This document shows, one piece after another, positions 16,821 through 25,332 of a stretch of DNA of 64,000 nt. Source of the DNA: WHSW01 sp963777775. GTDB taxonomy: Bacteria; Actinomycetota; Thermoleophilia; Solirubrobacterales; 70-9. Both the position numbers and the translations under genes were made by a program. Position 1 is the first letter of the stretch; every line of letters starts with the position of its first letter. Location of the stretch: the NCBI GenBank assembly GCA_963777775.1, contig CAVZRL010000005.1, positions 186,001-250,000 of the forward strand. The letters are read 5' to 3'. The notes under the pieces are model-generated. The model saw only the letters and a program-made list of their open reading frames with translations, was not told the DNA's origin and did not search any database.

Positions 16821-18899
16821 TCAGAAGTTGACGATCGGAATGATCAGGATCGCGACGATGTTCGCGACCTTGATCATCGGGTTGATCGCCGGGCCGGCGG
16901 TGTCCTTGTAGGGGTCGCCGACGGTGTCGCCGGTCACCGAGGCGGCGTGGGCCTCCGAGCCCTTGCCGCCGAAGGCGCCATCCTCGATCAGCTTCTTCGC
17001 GTTGTCCCAGGCACCGCCGCCGGCGGTCATCGAGAGCGCCATGAAGAGGCCGACGACGATCACGCCGATCAGCAGGCCGCCGAGCGCCTTGACGCTGATC
17101 AGCCCGACGATCACCGGGATCGCGATCGGGATCAACGAGGGCAGGATCATCTCGCGCTGGGCGGCGGCGGTGACGATCCCCACCGTCTGCGCGTAGTCGG
17201 GCCTCGACGTCCCCGCCATGATCCCCGGGTCCTCGCGGAACTGCTTTCGAACCTGCTCGACCACCTGCCCGCCGGCGCGGCCGACCGCCTCGATCGCGAA
17301 GGCCGAGAACAGGTAGACCATCAGGCCGCCGAGCAGCAATCCGATCAACACCGCGGGCTCGGAGATCGAGAAAAACAGCCCCTCGCCGCCGGGCTCCTCG
17401 GCGAGCTCGATCTCGAAAGCCGCGAACAGGACCAGGGCCGCGAGCGCGGCGGAGCCGATCGCGTAGCCCTTGGTCACCGCCTTGGTCGTGTTGCCGACCG
17501 CGTCGAGTGGATCGGTGACGTTGCGGACGTCCTCGGGCAACTCGGCCATTTCGGCGATCCCACCCGCGTTGTCGGTGATCGGGCCGAAGGCGTCGAGCGC
17601 GACGATCAGGCCGCAGAGCGAAAGCTGGGCGGTGACCGCAACCCCAATCCCGTAGATCCCGGCCAGCTCGTTGGCGGCGAGGATCGCGAGCGCGATCAGC
17701 AGCGCCGGGGCGGCCGTGGACTGAAAGCCCTGCGCGAGGCCCTGGATGATGTTGGTCGCGTGACCGGTGACCGACGCCTGGCTGATCGTCTTCACCGGTC
17801 GGAACCGGGTCGACGTGTAGTAGTCGGTGATCACGAAAAGCCCGCCGGTGACGACCAGGCCGATCAGGGCGCAGAGCCAGAGCTCGCTGACCCCGGCACC
17901 GGCCAGGGCGCTGCCCGGGTCGAGCACGCCGAGCTCGAGCGGGTCACCCATCAGCCACTCGGTGATCGGGTAAAAGGCCGCCGCGGAGATCAGCGCCGAG
18001 ATGATCAGGCCGCGGTAGAGCGCCCCTTCCACCCTGTCGGTGGCTGTGCGGACGGCGAGCGCGCCGATGATCGAGGCGATGATCGCGACGGCACCCATGA
18101 CCAGCGGATAGAGCGCGACCTCGCGGGCGAAGTCCTCGGCGAAGGTGAGCACCCCGAGCAGCATCACGGCCACCGTGGTCACCGCGTAGGTCTCGAACAG
18201 GTCGGCGGCCATCCCGGCGCAGTCGCCGACGTTGTCGCCGACGTTGTCGGCGATCACCGCGGGGTTGCGCGGATCGTCCTCGGGGATTCCCGCTTCGACC
18301 TTGCCGACCAGGTCGGCGCCGACGTCCGCGGCCTTGGTGAAAATTCCGCCTCCGAGTCGGGCGAAGACCGAGATCAGCGAGCCGCCGAAGCCGAGCCCGA
18401 TCAGGGCGTCGATCGCCTCCTTGTCGCTGCGGTCGGTGAGCACGAGGACGCCGAAGTAGCCGGCGACGCCGAGCAGCGCCAGCCCGACGACCAGCAACCC
18501 GGTCACCGAGCCGCCCTTGAAGGCCACATCGAGTGCCGGCGGGACCCCGCCGCGGGCCGCCTCGGCGACGCGGGCGTTGGCCCGCACCGAGAGGTTCATG
18601 CCGATGAACCCCGCCGCTCCCGAGAGCATCCCGCCGATCACGAACCCGATCCCGGTCGAGACGTCCTGGAGGATGGCGATCAGGATCGCGAGCGGAACCG
18701 CGACCGCGGCGATGATCGTGTACTGGCGGTTGAGGTAGGCCTTGGCGCCCTCCTGTATCGCTGCCGAGATCTCCTGCATGCGCTCGTTCCCGGGCGATCG
18801 CGCAAGCAGGCGCCTGGTCACGAGCGCTCCGTAGAGGACGGCGGCGCCGGCGCAGACAAGCGCGATGATGACGCCGTTGTCGGTCAGGAAGTCGGTCAA
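16821..18899 (-). CDS. hppA: Membrane-bound proton-translocating pyrophosphatase, K+-independent type
   Basis: A 692-aa, about 16-helix ion pump that couples PPi hydrolysis to H+ export. The PPi/Mg site motif DVGADLVGKVE is present, followed by DNVGDNVGDCAG. The stretch GNTTKA carries Lys where K+-dependent enzymes have Ala, so this is predicted to be K+-independent and hence an H+ pump. Start TTG 18899 has a strong GGAGG ribosome site 7 nt upstream, unlike the leaderless genes around it. Works well with the PPi-type phosphofructokinase at 50.3 kb, which would also use PPi. Confidence 0.96.
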   Translation of the reverse strand: MTDFLTDNGVIIALVCAGAAVLYGALVTRRLLARSPGNERMQEISAAIQEGAKAYLNRQYTIIAAVAVPLAILIAILQDVSTGIGFVIGGMLSGAAGFIGMNLSVRANARVAEAARGGVPPALDVAFKGGSVTGLLVVGLALLGVAGYFGVLVLTDRSDKEAIDALIGLGFGGSLISVFARLGGGIFTKAADVGADLVGKVEAGIPEDDPRNPAVIADNVGDNVGDCAGMAADLFETYAVTTVAVMLLGVLTFAEDFAREVALYPLVMGAVAIIASIIGALAVRTATDRVEGALYRGLIISALISAAAFYPITEWLMGDPLELGVLDPGSALAGAGVSELWLCALIGLVVTGGLFVITDYYTSTRFRPVKTISQASVTGHATNIIQGLAQGFQSTAAPALLIALAILAANELAGIYGIGVAVTAQLSLCGLIVALDAFGPITDNAGGIAEMAELPEDVRNVTDPLDAVGNTTKAVTKGYAIGSAALAALVLFAAFEIELAEEPGGEGLFFSISEPAVLIGLLLGGLMVYLFSAFAIEAVGRAGGQVVEQVRKQFREDPGIMAGTSRPDYAQTVGIVTAAAQREMILPSLIPIAIPVIVGLISVKALGGLLIGVIVVGLFMALSMTAGGGAWDNAKKLIEDGAFGGKGSEAHAASVTGDTVGDPYKDTAGPAINPMIKVANIVAILIIPIVNF

Positions 18900-18933
18900 G
18901 AAAGGTCCTCCGTGAGGGGCTTTTCAGTCAGAA

Positions 18934-18956
18934 GCGGCCGGGAACGGTCCGGCCGC
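18934..18956 (-). terminator. Hairpin after the rex operon, probable terminator
   Basis: A perfect 8-bp inverted repeat (GCGGCCGG / CCGGCCGC) with a 7-nt loop, located 33 bp beyond the last gene of the leftward operon and just before hppA. On the minus strand it is followed by TTCTGACTG, a weak T-rich stretch. Confidence 0.5.
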
Positions 18957-18988
18957 GAAGCGTCGGTACCTTAGCGAGCGGATCGCCG

Positions 18989-19387
18989 CTACGCGCTCCC
19001 GGGCGGAGTCCAGAGCCCGGATGGGCGCTCGCCCTCCGGGCTCGGCGCACGCCGCTCGGCGGGCGGCTCGTCCGGCTCGGCGCCGGCGTCCTCCCCTGCG
19101 CCGCCTTGCGCTTCGCGCGCGTAGAGGACCTGGACCTGGGAGAGCGCTTCTCGGACCTGCTCCCGGGGCCCCGGCTCGAGCAACTCGAGGACCGCGCGCA
19201 CCGCCTCGATCCCGAGCCTGCCCTGCTCGAGATCCCGCTCGTCGGGGGTCGAGATCCGGCGGGCTGAGAGGTTGAGGATCCCGGCCACGCTCTCCAGCAG
19301 CAGGTCCTGGACGCGGACCTTGCGCAGCTGCTCCTCGAGGCGCTGCTTGAGCTCCTCCTCGCCCGGCGGGACCTGGCTTTCCTCCAT
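18989..19387 (-). CDS. Conserved small alpha-helical protein with acidic/Pro-rich tail
   Basis: A 132-aa protein, predicted helical in residues 8-95 (EEQLRKVRVQDLLLESV, then NLSARRI and LGIEAVRAVLELLEPG), with a low-complexity Gly/Glu/Pro tail. I recognise the helical core as a recurrent actinobacterial hypothetical family but know no function. ATG 19387 lies 9 bp after the inferred end of the GCS2 ligase gene. It is the last gene of the rex operon. Confidence 0.75.
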   Translation of the reverse strand: MEESQVPPGEEELKQRLEEQLRKVRVQDLLLESVAGILNLSARRISTPDERDLEQGRLGIEAVRAVLELLEPGPREQVREALSQVQVLYAREAQGGAGEDAGAEPDEPPAERRAPSPEGERPSGLWTPPGSA

Positions 19388-19396
19388 GGCTCGAAT

Positions 19397-20574
19397 CTAC
19401 CCCAGCGCAGCAGCCGGGCACGTAGGTGCGCCGCGTCTCGGAAACCGCGGCGCGAAAGACGTCGGCGAGGCGCGCCCCGTCGGCGAGCGCGCGGCTCATC
19501 CGCTGCGCGCCATTGACCTCCGGGATCTCGACCGCGAGTCCGAGGGTGTCGCGGGCCGGTCCGGTCCACTCGACGAGCCGCTCGAGCGCCTCGCGGGTCG
19601 GGATCACGGTGCCGGTCGTGAAGTCGATCTGGGTGCCGTCGAGTCCGTGGCGGATCGCCCGCCAGAGGTTCTCCTCGATCTCGCGCTGGCGCAGCGACTG
19701 GCGCCAGCGCCCCCTCGTCGTAGTCGAGCGCCGCCTGGGCGATGCAGGCTGTGATCATCGCCGCGAGGCCAAACGACTCCTCGCCGCGGGTCTGGGCGTC
19801 GCAGATCCGCAGCTCGACGGTGCCGAAGAGGTGGTGCGGCCGCACGCTCCACCAGAGCTGGGTCGCCTCGACGATCGATTCGGTAGCCGTGAGCAGGTCG
19901 ATGAAGCGCACGTACGCGCGCCAGTCGCCGAACGGCTCGGGGACGCCGCAGCGCGGGAAGGTGCGGGTGAAGATCTCGGTCCGCACCGAGGCGAGCCCGG
20001 TGTCGCGGCCGTCGAGAAAGGGCGAGTTCGCCGACAGGGCGAGCAGCGGCGGCAGAATCCCGCGCAGGTGGTCGCAAACGGCGATCGCGCGGTCGGCGCC
20101 CCGGATTCCGACGTGGACGTGGGCGCTCCACGTGTTGTTGCGCTGCGCGACCCAGCGCAGCTCCTCGCGCAGCCGGTTGTAGTGCTCGGTGTCGATGATC
20201 CGCTGGTCGAGGTAGTTGGCCCAGGGATGGGTCCCGGTTGCAGCAAGCGCGATCCCGAGCCCCTCGGCGATCGCGAACAGCCGCTCGCGGCGGAGCTGTT
20301 GGCGCTCGACCGCTTCGGCGAAGCTCTCGGCCCGCCCGGAGCGGATCTCGATCTCGGTGTCGATCAGCTCGCCCGCCGCCGAGTCGGCGAGCAGCTCGTC
20401 CTCGAGGCAGGCGGCGTACAGCTCTGCGAACCGGTGCACGAGCTCGAGGCTGTCGGGGTCGATGAGCGCGAACTCCTCCTCGAGCCCGATCGTGAAGTCC
20501 TGCGAGGCTTCGAAGACCTCGCGTGTGCGCATCAGGTCCAGGCTCGGTGACGGCTCGGGCGCGCCCTGGGCCAT
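19397..20574 (-). pseudogene. GCS2-family carboxylate-amine ligase (YbdK-like), frameshifted
   Basis: The first 290 codons encode a clear glutamate-cysteine-ligase-type GCS2 protein (GLEEEFALIDPD near residue 31, then ATGTHPWANY and HVHVGI). At a run of five C on the plus strand (19710-19714) the reading frame must shift by one base; the expected continuation WRQSLRQREIEENLWRAI and then IDFTTGTVIPTREALE lies in the next frame. A second single-base shift near 19413-19419 would give a normal end (TAG at 19397-19399) and a 391-aa protein. The defects may be real or sequencing errors in homopolymers. The enzyme family ligates glutamate to amines or cysteine. Confidence 0.78.
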
Positions 20575-20578
20575 CGCC

Positions 20579-21265
20579 TCAGGCGAGGTAGAAGTAGAGC
20601 GCGTAGAGCAGGTCGACGGCGGGGCTCGAGGTGTGGACGGTGACCTCGGGCGGCACCTGGAGGAGCTGTTCGGAGTAGTTGAAGATGATCTTTACCCCGG
20701 CCTCGACGAGTTGGTCGGCCACCTGCTGCGCGGCGCCGGGCGGAACCGCGAGCACGCCGACCACGACCTCGTCGTCGCGGACGACCTGGCCGAGGTCGTC
20801 CATCGCCCGCACCGGCACCCCTCCGTACTGGCGGCCGACGAGCTCTCGGTCGGCGTCGAAGATCGCGACGATGCGGAAGCCATGGTCGGCGAAGATGTCT
20901 GAGCTGGCGATCGCCTGGCCGAGGTTCCCGGCGCCAAAGAGGGCGATGTTGTGCTGGCCGGACGTGTGGAGGATCTTGCGGATCTCCGAGACCAGCGACT
21001 CGACCCGGTAGCCGACCCCGCGCTTGCCGAACTTGCCGAACCCCGAGAGGTCGCGCCGGATCTGAGTCGAGTTGATGTGGGTGTACTCGGCCAGCTCCTG
21101 CGAGGAGATCGTCTCGCGGCCCATCTTGCGGGCCTGGATCAGGACCTGCAGGTAGCGCGAGAGCCGGGCGGCGACGCCGAGCGAGAGCCGATCGCCGTCG
21201 GCGATTGCGTCATCGCCACCGAGCGCCTCGGGTGCGCTGCGCTCACGAAGGGACGGGTCGGTCAC
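20579..21265 (-). CDS. rex: Redox-sensing transcriptional repressor Rex
   Basis: A 228-aa repressor that senses the NADH/NAD+ ratio. Residues about 28-90 form a winged helix (ISSQELAEYTHINSTQIRRDL, split across helices 2 and 3; FGKFGKRGVGY is the wing). Residues about 95-215 form the NAD-binding Rossmann domain (LFGAGNLGQAIAS), and a C-terminal swapped helix ends in LLYALYFYLA. GTG 21265 overlaps the glutaredoxin stop by 4 bp. No clear Rex operator (TTGTG-N8-CACAA) is visible in the window. Targets are likely respiratory and fermentative genes elsewhere. Confidence 0.95.
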   Translation of the reverse strand: MTDPSLRERSAPEALGGDDAIADGDRLSLGVAARLSRYLQVLIQARKMGRETISSQELAEYTHINSTQIRRDLSGFGKFGKRGVGYRVESLVSEIRKILHTSGQHNIALFGAGNLGQAIASSDIFADHGFRIVAIFDADRELVGRQYGGVPVRAMDDLGQVVRDDEVVVGVLAVPPGAAQQVADQLVEAGVKIIFNYSEQLLQVPPEVTVHTSSPAVDLLYALYFYLA

Positions 21266-21513
21266 GGTTCGACAGTATGAAGCGCGTCGCTAAAGGCGTC
21301 AGCGTCGAACTCGAGCTCGCTGACCTCGCGCCCCGCGACCTCGACCACCGGGATCCGCTCCAGATAGGCGCTCAGCAGCCGCTCGTCGGACTCGATGTCG
21401 ATCTCTCGCAACTCGATCGGCCGACCACCAACGGCGAGCCGCAGGATCTGCGCGCGAGCTTGGTCGCAGAGATGGCAACCGGCGCGCGCGTAGATCGTCA
21501 CCGCAACCGCCAT
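21262..21513 (-). CDS. Glutaredoxin-like (DUF836-type) thiol protein
   Basis: An 83-aa thioredoxin-fold protein. The redox motif is CHLC at residues 13-16, and the cis-proline is in IPVVEV at about 54-59. It probably reduces or isomerises disulfides in the cytoplasm. Start ATG 21513 overlaps the tsaD stop by one base and the stop overlaps rex by 4 bp, so it sits in a tightly coupled operon with the redox sensor Rex. Confidence 0.88.
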   Translation of the reverse strand: MAVAVTIYARAGCHLCDQARAQILRLAVGGRPIELREIDIESDERLLSAYLERIPVVEVAGREVSELEFDADAFSDALHTVEP

Positions 21514-22529
21514 CAGGCGCGGGCGTCCCAGGCGAGATAGTCCGGATACGGCGTCGGCTCGGCGAAGCGGGCCGCGGAGGCGATCATCGCCGCGTTGTCG
21601 GTGCAGAGCTCCGGCGGGACCAGCTTCAGCGCCAAGCCCTCCGACTCGCAGAGCTGAGCGACCCGCTCCCGGAGCAACGAGTTCGCCGCCACCCCGCCCC
21701 CGATCGCGACCGCGCTCCAGCCCCCGCCCGGCAGCTTGCGGCGCCGGCTGCCGCCGCGCGCCGCGCGCCGCAGCTTGGTCACGAGCTGATCCACGACCGC
21801 GGCCTGAAAGCTGGCCGCGAGGTCGGCCCGGCGCTGCGCCGCGCACTCCTCGCCCAACTCGCGCACCGCGTAGAGCAGCGCGGTCTTCAGGCCGCTGAAG
21901 CTGAAGTCGAGGCTCGGGTCGTTGGTCATCGAGACCGGGAGGTCGAAGGCCGCCGGGTCGCCCCCCACCGCCTCGCGTTCGATCGCCGGGCCGCCCGGGT
22001 AGCCGAGCCCGAGCAGCCGGGCCGCCTTGTCGAGCGCCTCGCCGGCCGCGTCGTCGAGCGTCTGGCCGAGCAGCTCGAAGCTGTCGTGGCTCGTGACCCC
22101 GGCGAGCAGGGTGTGCCCGCCGCTCGCGATCAGGCAGAGGAAGGGTGGTTCGAGCGGATCCGGCGCGATGAAGTTCGCCGCCACGTGTCCCTGCAGATGG
22201 TCGATCCCGGCCAGCGGCTTGCCGGTCGCCGCGGCCAGCGCCTTGGCCGTGCTGACCCCGACCAGCAGCGCGCCGATCAGCCCAGGCCCTCGCGTGACCG
22301 CGAGCGAGTCGAGCGCCTGAAGCGAAACGCCGGCGTCGGCGAGCGCCGCCTCGACCACCGAGTTGACGAGCTCGAGGTGGTGACGGGCGGCCACCTCCGG
22401 CACGATCCCTCCGAAGCGCTCATGGAAGGCGGCCTGGGAGGAGATCACGTTCGAGCGGATCTCGGCGCCGTCGAGCACCGCCGCGCAGGTGTCGTCGCAG
22501 GAGGTCTCGAGTGCCAGGATCAGGCTCAA
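21513..22529 (-). CDS. tsaD: tRNA N6-threonylcarbamoyladenosine transferase TsaD
   Basis: A 338-aa ASKHA-fold protein that transfers threonylcarbamoyl to A37 of ANN-decoding tRNAs. Visible marks are ALETSCDDT at the N-terminus, the metal-binding HLQGH (preceded by GID, about residue 115) and GGGVAANSLLRERV near 280. TTG 22529 overlaps the rimI stop (TTGA) and gives the canonical short N-terminus; a GTG at 22556 would add nine residues. Partners TsaB and TsaE are encoded upstream, so the t6A pathway is nearly complete here (TsaC is absent from the window). Confidence 0.95.
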   Translation of the reverse strand: MSLILALETSCDDTCAAVLDGAEIRSNVISSQAAFHERFGGIVPEVAARHHLELVNSVVEAALADAGVSLQALDSLAVTRGPGLIGALLVGVSTAKALAAATGKPLAGIDHLQGHVAANFIAPDPLEPPFLCLIASGGHTLLAGVTSHDSFELLGQTLDDAAGEALDKAARLLGLGYPGGPAIEREAVGGDPAAFDLPVSMTNDPSLDFSFSGLKTALLYAVRELGEECAAQRRADLAASFQAAVVDQLVTKLRRAARGGSRRRKLPGGGWSAVAIGGGVAANSLLRERVAQLCESEGLALKLVPPELCTDNAAMIASAARFAEPTPYPDYLAWDARA

Positions 22530-22996
22530 GCCCGGACGCCCACGGACTCGAGCCACATGATCAGCGCATCCTCGCCGTTGTCGTGGTAGTAGCGGCGCCG
22601 ATGCCCGGCGGGTCTGAACCCGAAGCGCTCGTACATCGCGATCGCCCCCCGGTTCGATGTCCGCACCTCGAGCGTGAAGCGCGCATCCTCCCCGGCCTGC
22701 TCGAAGAGCGAGCGCATCAGCTCGGTCGCGATCCCCTCGCGCCGGCGCTCGGGGACGACGGCGATGTTCATCAGGTGCCAGACGTCCGCGTAGCGCGCGC
22801 AGACGAGGTATCCCGCGATCTCACGCTGGTTGGCGATCGCGAGACAGATCCCCGAGGGCTTCGACAGCTCGAGCACGAACATCGCCAGCGACCACGGGGT
22901 CTGAAACGCGCGCCGCTCGATCGCCAGCACCGCCGGCAGGTCGCCGTAGACGAGCCTTCGGATCGTGAGCGGGGCCGGAGCGTCAGCGCCTCGCAT
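22526..22996 (-). CDS. rimI: Ribosomal protein alanine N-acetyltransferase RimI
   Basis: A 156-aa GNAT acetyltransferase. The acetyl-CoA-binding motif is VVPERRREGIATELM (about residues 79-93), preceded by the strand HLMNIAV and followed by LEVRTSNRGAIAMYERFGF, the typical RimI C-terminal half. RimI acetylates the N-terminal Ala of S18 (and other proteins). ATG 22996 overlaps the tsaB gene by 14 bp. The tsaB-rimI-tsaD order is common in bacteria. Confidence 0.93.
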   Translation of the reverse strand: MRGADAPAPLTIRRLVYGDLPAVLAIERRAFQTPWSLAMFVLELSKPSGICLAIANQREIAGYLVCARYADVWHLMNIAVVPERRREGIATELMRSLFEQAGEDARFTLEVRTSNRGAIAMYERFGFRPAGHRRRYYHDNGEDALIMWLESVGVRA

Positions 22997-23717
22997 CGGG
23001 GTCAGGATGTCCTCGTTCACGCCAAACCTCTGCATCGGGTCGTCTCAGGTAGATCGGGTTCACTCGCTCGGGCCGCTCGGCGGGGACCGTTCCGGCAAGA
23101 GCGCAGACGTTGCGGGCCGCCATCCGGTGCGCCGGCGCCGCGTCGTCGAGCACCTCGACGCCCGCGGCCTCGAGCTGCGCTCGAAATCGTAGCGAGCCGT
23201 CGCCGGCGGCAATCGGGGCCGAGTCGAGCCCCGCAACGCGCTCGCCAAGCTCCTGCGGCGTCGCCACGAACGGCTCCCAGACCTCCTCCCCGTCCGCTTC
23301 GTAGAGCGCCGCGAAGACCTCCTCCCGGCGGGCGTCGAGGATCGACAGCCGCCCGCGCTCGGCGCTCGTGCCGGGGGCGATCCCGCGGGCAAGCGCAGCG
23401 AGCGAGCAGACCGGGGCCAACGCCAGCCCACGCGCCTGGGCCAACCCCCGCGCGGTCGCGATCCCGATCCGCAGCCCGGTAAAGGTCCCCGGCCCGATTC
23501 CGACCGCGAGCAGGCCCACGGCTGCCCACCCGCCGCTCGACTCGACGACCTCGACCAGTTGCTCGAGCAGCGCCGAGGCGTGCCGGGGGCGTCCGGCGGG
23601 GTCCGGGACCGCCGTACGCTCGGCGAGCACCTGTTCGCCGCGGGCCACCGCGACGGCGGTCTCGGCGGTCGACGTGTCGACCCCCAGAATTGCGTCCGGC
23701 TCCGTTGACGCCGCCAA
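22983..23717 (-). CDS. tsaB: t6A biosynthesis scaffold protein TsaB
   Basis: A 244-aa TsaD paralogue that binds TsaD and TsaE. It shows ILGVDTSTAETAVAV at residues 9-23 and the family hallmark GIGPGTFTGLRIG near 75. The start is TTG 23717: a TAGTCT -10 box ends 7 nt upstream, and no ATG or GTG lies nearby in frame. The C-terminal PIYLRRPDAEVW is typical of longer bacterial TsaB. Confidence 0.93.
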   Translation of the reverse strand: MAASTEPDAILGVDTSTAETAVAVARGEQVLAERTAVPDPAGRPRHASALLEQLVEVVESSGGWAAVGLLAVGIGPGTFTGLRIGIATARGLAQARGLALAPVCSLAALARGIAPGTSAERGRLSILDARREEVFAALYEADGEEVWEPFVATPQELGERVAGLDSAPIAAGDGSLRFRAQLEAAGVEVLDDAAPAHRMAARNVCALAGTVPAERPERVNPIYLRRPDAEVWRERGHPDPDARR

Positions 23718-23724
23718 GCCGGGG

Positions 23725-23730
23725 AGACTA
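23725..23730 (-). promoter_or_regulatory. -10 box (TAGTCT), leaderless start of tsaB-rex operon
   Basis: TAGTCT ends 7 nt before the TTG start of tsaB at 23717. The 55-bp gap to the divergent lipoprotein-like gene holds both promoters. Confidence 0.45.
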
Positions 23731-23785
23731 GGCTCCGCGCGCCGCCCCAGGCGGCTTGGAGATCTCGAATCAGGAAGGAGCACCG

Positions 23786-24088
23786 ATGAGCGCACCCGAG
23801 AGACGTCGCGGCCTGACCGCGGTCGCCGTGCTCGCCATCGCGGCCACCGGGGCCGCGTGGTCGGGCTGCGGGGACAGCGCCGAGGACGAGGCCCAGGAGG
23901 CGATCGACAACGCCCAGGAGCAGGCGGAGCAGGCGACCGAGGACGCTGAAGAGGCGATCGAGGACGCGGGCGGTAACGCCGACGAGATCCAGGACGCGGT
24001 CGAGGGCGCGACCGAGGACGCCCAGGACGCCGCCGAGCAGGCGACCGAGGACGCCCAAGACGCGGTCGAGGACGGGACCAACCCCTAG
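23786..24088 (+). CDS. Small exported acidic helical protein, possible lipoprotein
   Basis: A 100-aa protein with a basic N-terminus, a hydrophobic signal core (about residues 10-26) and SGCGDS, a lipobox-like cysteine with an atypical -3 Trp. The remaining 70 residues are acidic and consist of repeated units of the form EDAxDAxEQATEDA, predicted to form one long amphipathic helix or coiled coil. ATG 23786 follows a strong AAGGAG ribosome site; an upstream in-frame ATG lacks one. It is inserted on the opposite strand between tsaE and tsaB and shares its CTAG stop with tsaE. Confidence 0.75.
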   Translation: MSAPERRRGLTAVAVLAIAATGAAWSGCGDSAEDEAQEAIDNAQEQAEQATEDAEEAIEDAGGNADEIQDAVEGATEDAQDAAEQATEDAQDAVEDGTNP

Positions 24089-24531
24089 CCCTCGACCGCT
24101 CCGGCGGCCGGCACGACCTCGATCCGACGCCGGTCGCCGCCGGCGTGGCGGATCTCGACCCGGCGAGCGATCCTGACCCCGTCGCCAAGGGCGAATTCGT
24201 CGGCGGGCCGGGGCCACTCGATGAAGGCGATCGCATCGGCGGTCAGGTAGTCGTCGAGCAGCGCCGGCTCCTCGTAGGAGAGCTCGCCGAGCCGATAGAG
24301 GTCGAGGTGCGAGATCGGGACCCGGCCGCGGTAGCGGCGGCCGATCGTGAAGGTCGGCGACACCACCGGCCCGGCGGCGCCCAGTGCCCGGCAGGCGCCG
24401 CGGATCAGGGTCGTCTTGCCGCTGCCCAGCTCACCACTGACCAGGACCACGTCGCCGGGAGAGAGCTCGGCCGCGAGCCGCGAGCCCACGGCCTCGGTCT
24501 CCGTCGGCGCCGCGGTGATCGTCGCCGTCAC
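24085..24531 (-). CDS. tsaE: tRNA t6A biosynthesis ATPase TsaE
   Basis: A 148-aa P-loop ATPase. Walker A is SGELGSGKTTLIRG (about residues 33-46), followed by VSPTFTI and the HLDLYRL motif, all typical of TsaE, and a terminal FIEWPRP. It drives the TsaBD t6A-forming complex. Its start overlaps the uracil-DNA glycosylase stop by 4 bp; its stop shares CTAG with the convergent small exported-protein gene. Confidence 0.93.
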   Translation of the reverse strand: MTATITAAPTETEAVGSRLAAELSPGDVVLVSGELGSGKTTLIRGACRALGAAGPVVSPTFTIGRRYRGRVPISHLDLYRLGELSYEEPALLDDYLTADAIAFIEWPRPADEFALGDGVRIARRVEIRHAGGDRRRIEVVPAAGAVEG

Positions 24532-25205
24532 CCGCCGAACAGGTCGAGCTGGTCGGTGCTGTCGTGCTCGCTTTCGCCGGGTTCCAGACCCGGCTCAACC
24601 GCCGGCGCCGGCTCGGGAAGAGGCTCGTCGAGCAGTGCGGCGAGCACACCGAAGTCCTCGCGCAGCGTCTCGAGCAGGGACGGGGTCCGCAGCGCCGCAG
24701 CCGGGTGCAGGAGCGGAAGCACGAACAGGGTCCTGCCGGCGAGCTCGTGGACCTGAGGCGTCCCGCGCACCCGCGTGATCCCCGCTCGGTTGCCGGTTAT
24801 CCGCTTGGTCGCGAAGTTGCCCAGGGTCGCGATCACCCGCGGCTCGATGAGCTGGATCTGGCGCTCCAGGTAGGGCCAGCAGGCCTCGATCTCGTCCGGC
24901 AGCGGGTCGCGGTTGCCGGGCGGGCGTGACTTGAGGATGTTGGCGATAAACACGTCCTCACGCTTCATCGCGACCCCTTCCAGGAGCTGGGTCAAGAGCT
25001 GGCCGGCGCGACCGACGAACGGCAGACCCTGGCGGTCCTCCTCCGCGCCGGGCGCCTCGCCGATGAACATCAGGTCGGCATCCGCGTGGCCGGATCCGAA
25101 GACCGCCTTCGTCCTCCCCGCGTGAAGCGCACACTTGGTGCAGGTCGAGACCTCGCGGTAGAGCTCGACCAGCCGCTCGCGCCGCTGCTCGGACGTCGCG
25201 GTCAC
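24528..25205 (-). CDS. Uracil-DNA glycosylase, family 4 (iron-sulfur type)
   Basis: A 225-aa DNA-repair enzyme that excises uracil. The motifs GEAPGAEEDRQGLPFVG (about residues 50-66) and LLHPAAAL (about 160-167) belong to family 4/5. Four cysteines in family-4 spacing (CTKC near 22-25, then residues near 95 and 110-120, one in EACWPYLE) would hold a 4Fe-4S cluster; not every ligand could be assigned confidently. The C-terminal 40 residues are an acidic/Pro-rich tail. GTG 25205 is the first start that keeps the canonical N-terminal helix. Confidence 0.9.
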   Translation of the reverse strand: MTATSEQRRERLVELYREVSTCTKCALHAGRTKAVFGSGHADADLMFIGEAPGAEEDRQGLPFVGRAGQLLTQLLEGVAMKREDVFIANILKSRPPGNRDPLPDEIEACWPYLERQIQLIEPRVIATLGNFATKRITGNRAGITRVRGTPQVHELAGRTLFVLPLLHPAAALRTPSLLETLREDFGVLAALLDEPLPEPAPAVEPGLEPGESEHDSTDQLDLFGG

Positions 25206-25326
25206 GAGCCCGCGCCCGTGCGCCGCTCCCGGGTGCGGCTGCGGCGGCGAAACTCGCGGATCGGCACCCGCCGATGGTATCCCGGGCCGGCACCTGCCGG
25301 CCCCGGCTGCGTCGGGGCGACGCCGG

Positions 25327-25332
25327 TAGAAT
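25327..25332 (+). promoter_or_regulatory. -10 box (TAGAAT) upstream of the pantothenate operon
   Basis: TAGAAT is followed by about 85 nt of leader before the ATG at 25425, unusual for this window. The leader contains short GC-rich inverted repeats (for example within 25343-25362), but I recognise no riboswitch class. A minus-strand TACCAT at 25276-25281 could serve the divergent udg gene. Otherwise the 219-bp gap 25206-25424 is unassigned. Confidence 0.35.

Noticed and set aside
16776..18974. A 732-codon open frame on the plus strand opposite hppA
   Set aside because: High G+C removes stop codons from antisense frames. The product is a charged, repetitive string with no motif, while the minus strand encodes a perfect H+-pyrophosphatase.
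20579..21265. Rex operator sites in the window
   Set aside because: No TTGTG-N8-CACAA-like palindrome was found upstream of any operon here.
21551..21580. GCGAAGCGGGCCGCGGAGG in tsaD, similar to the element centre
   Set aside because: Encodes the conserved C-terminal part of TsaD; no outer arms pair.
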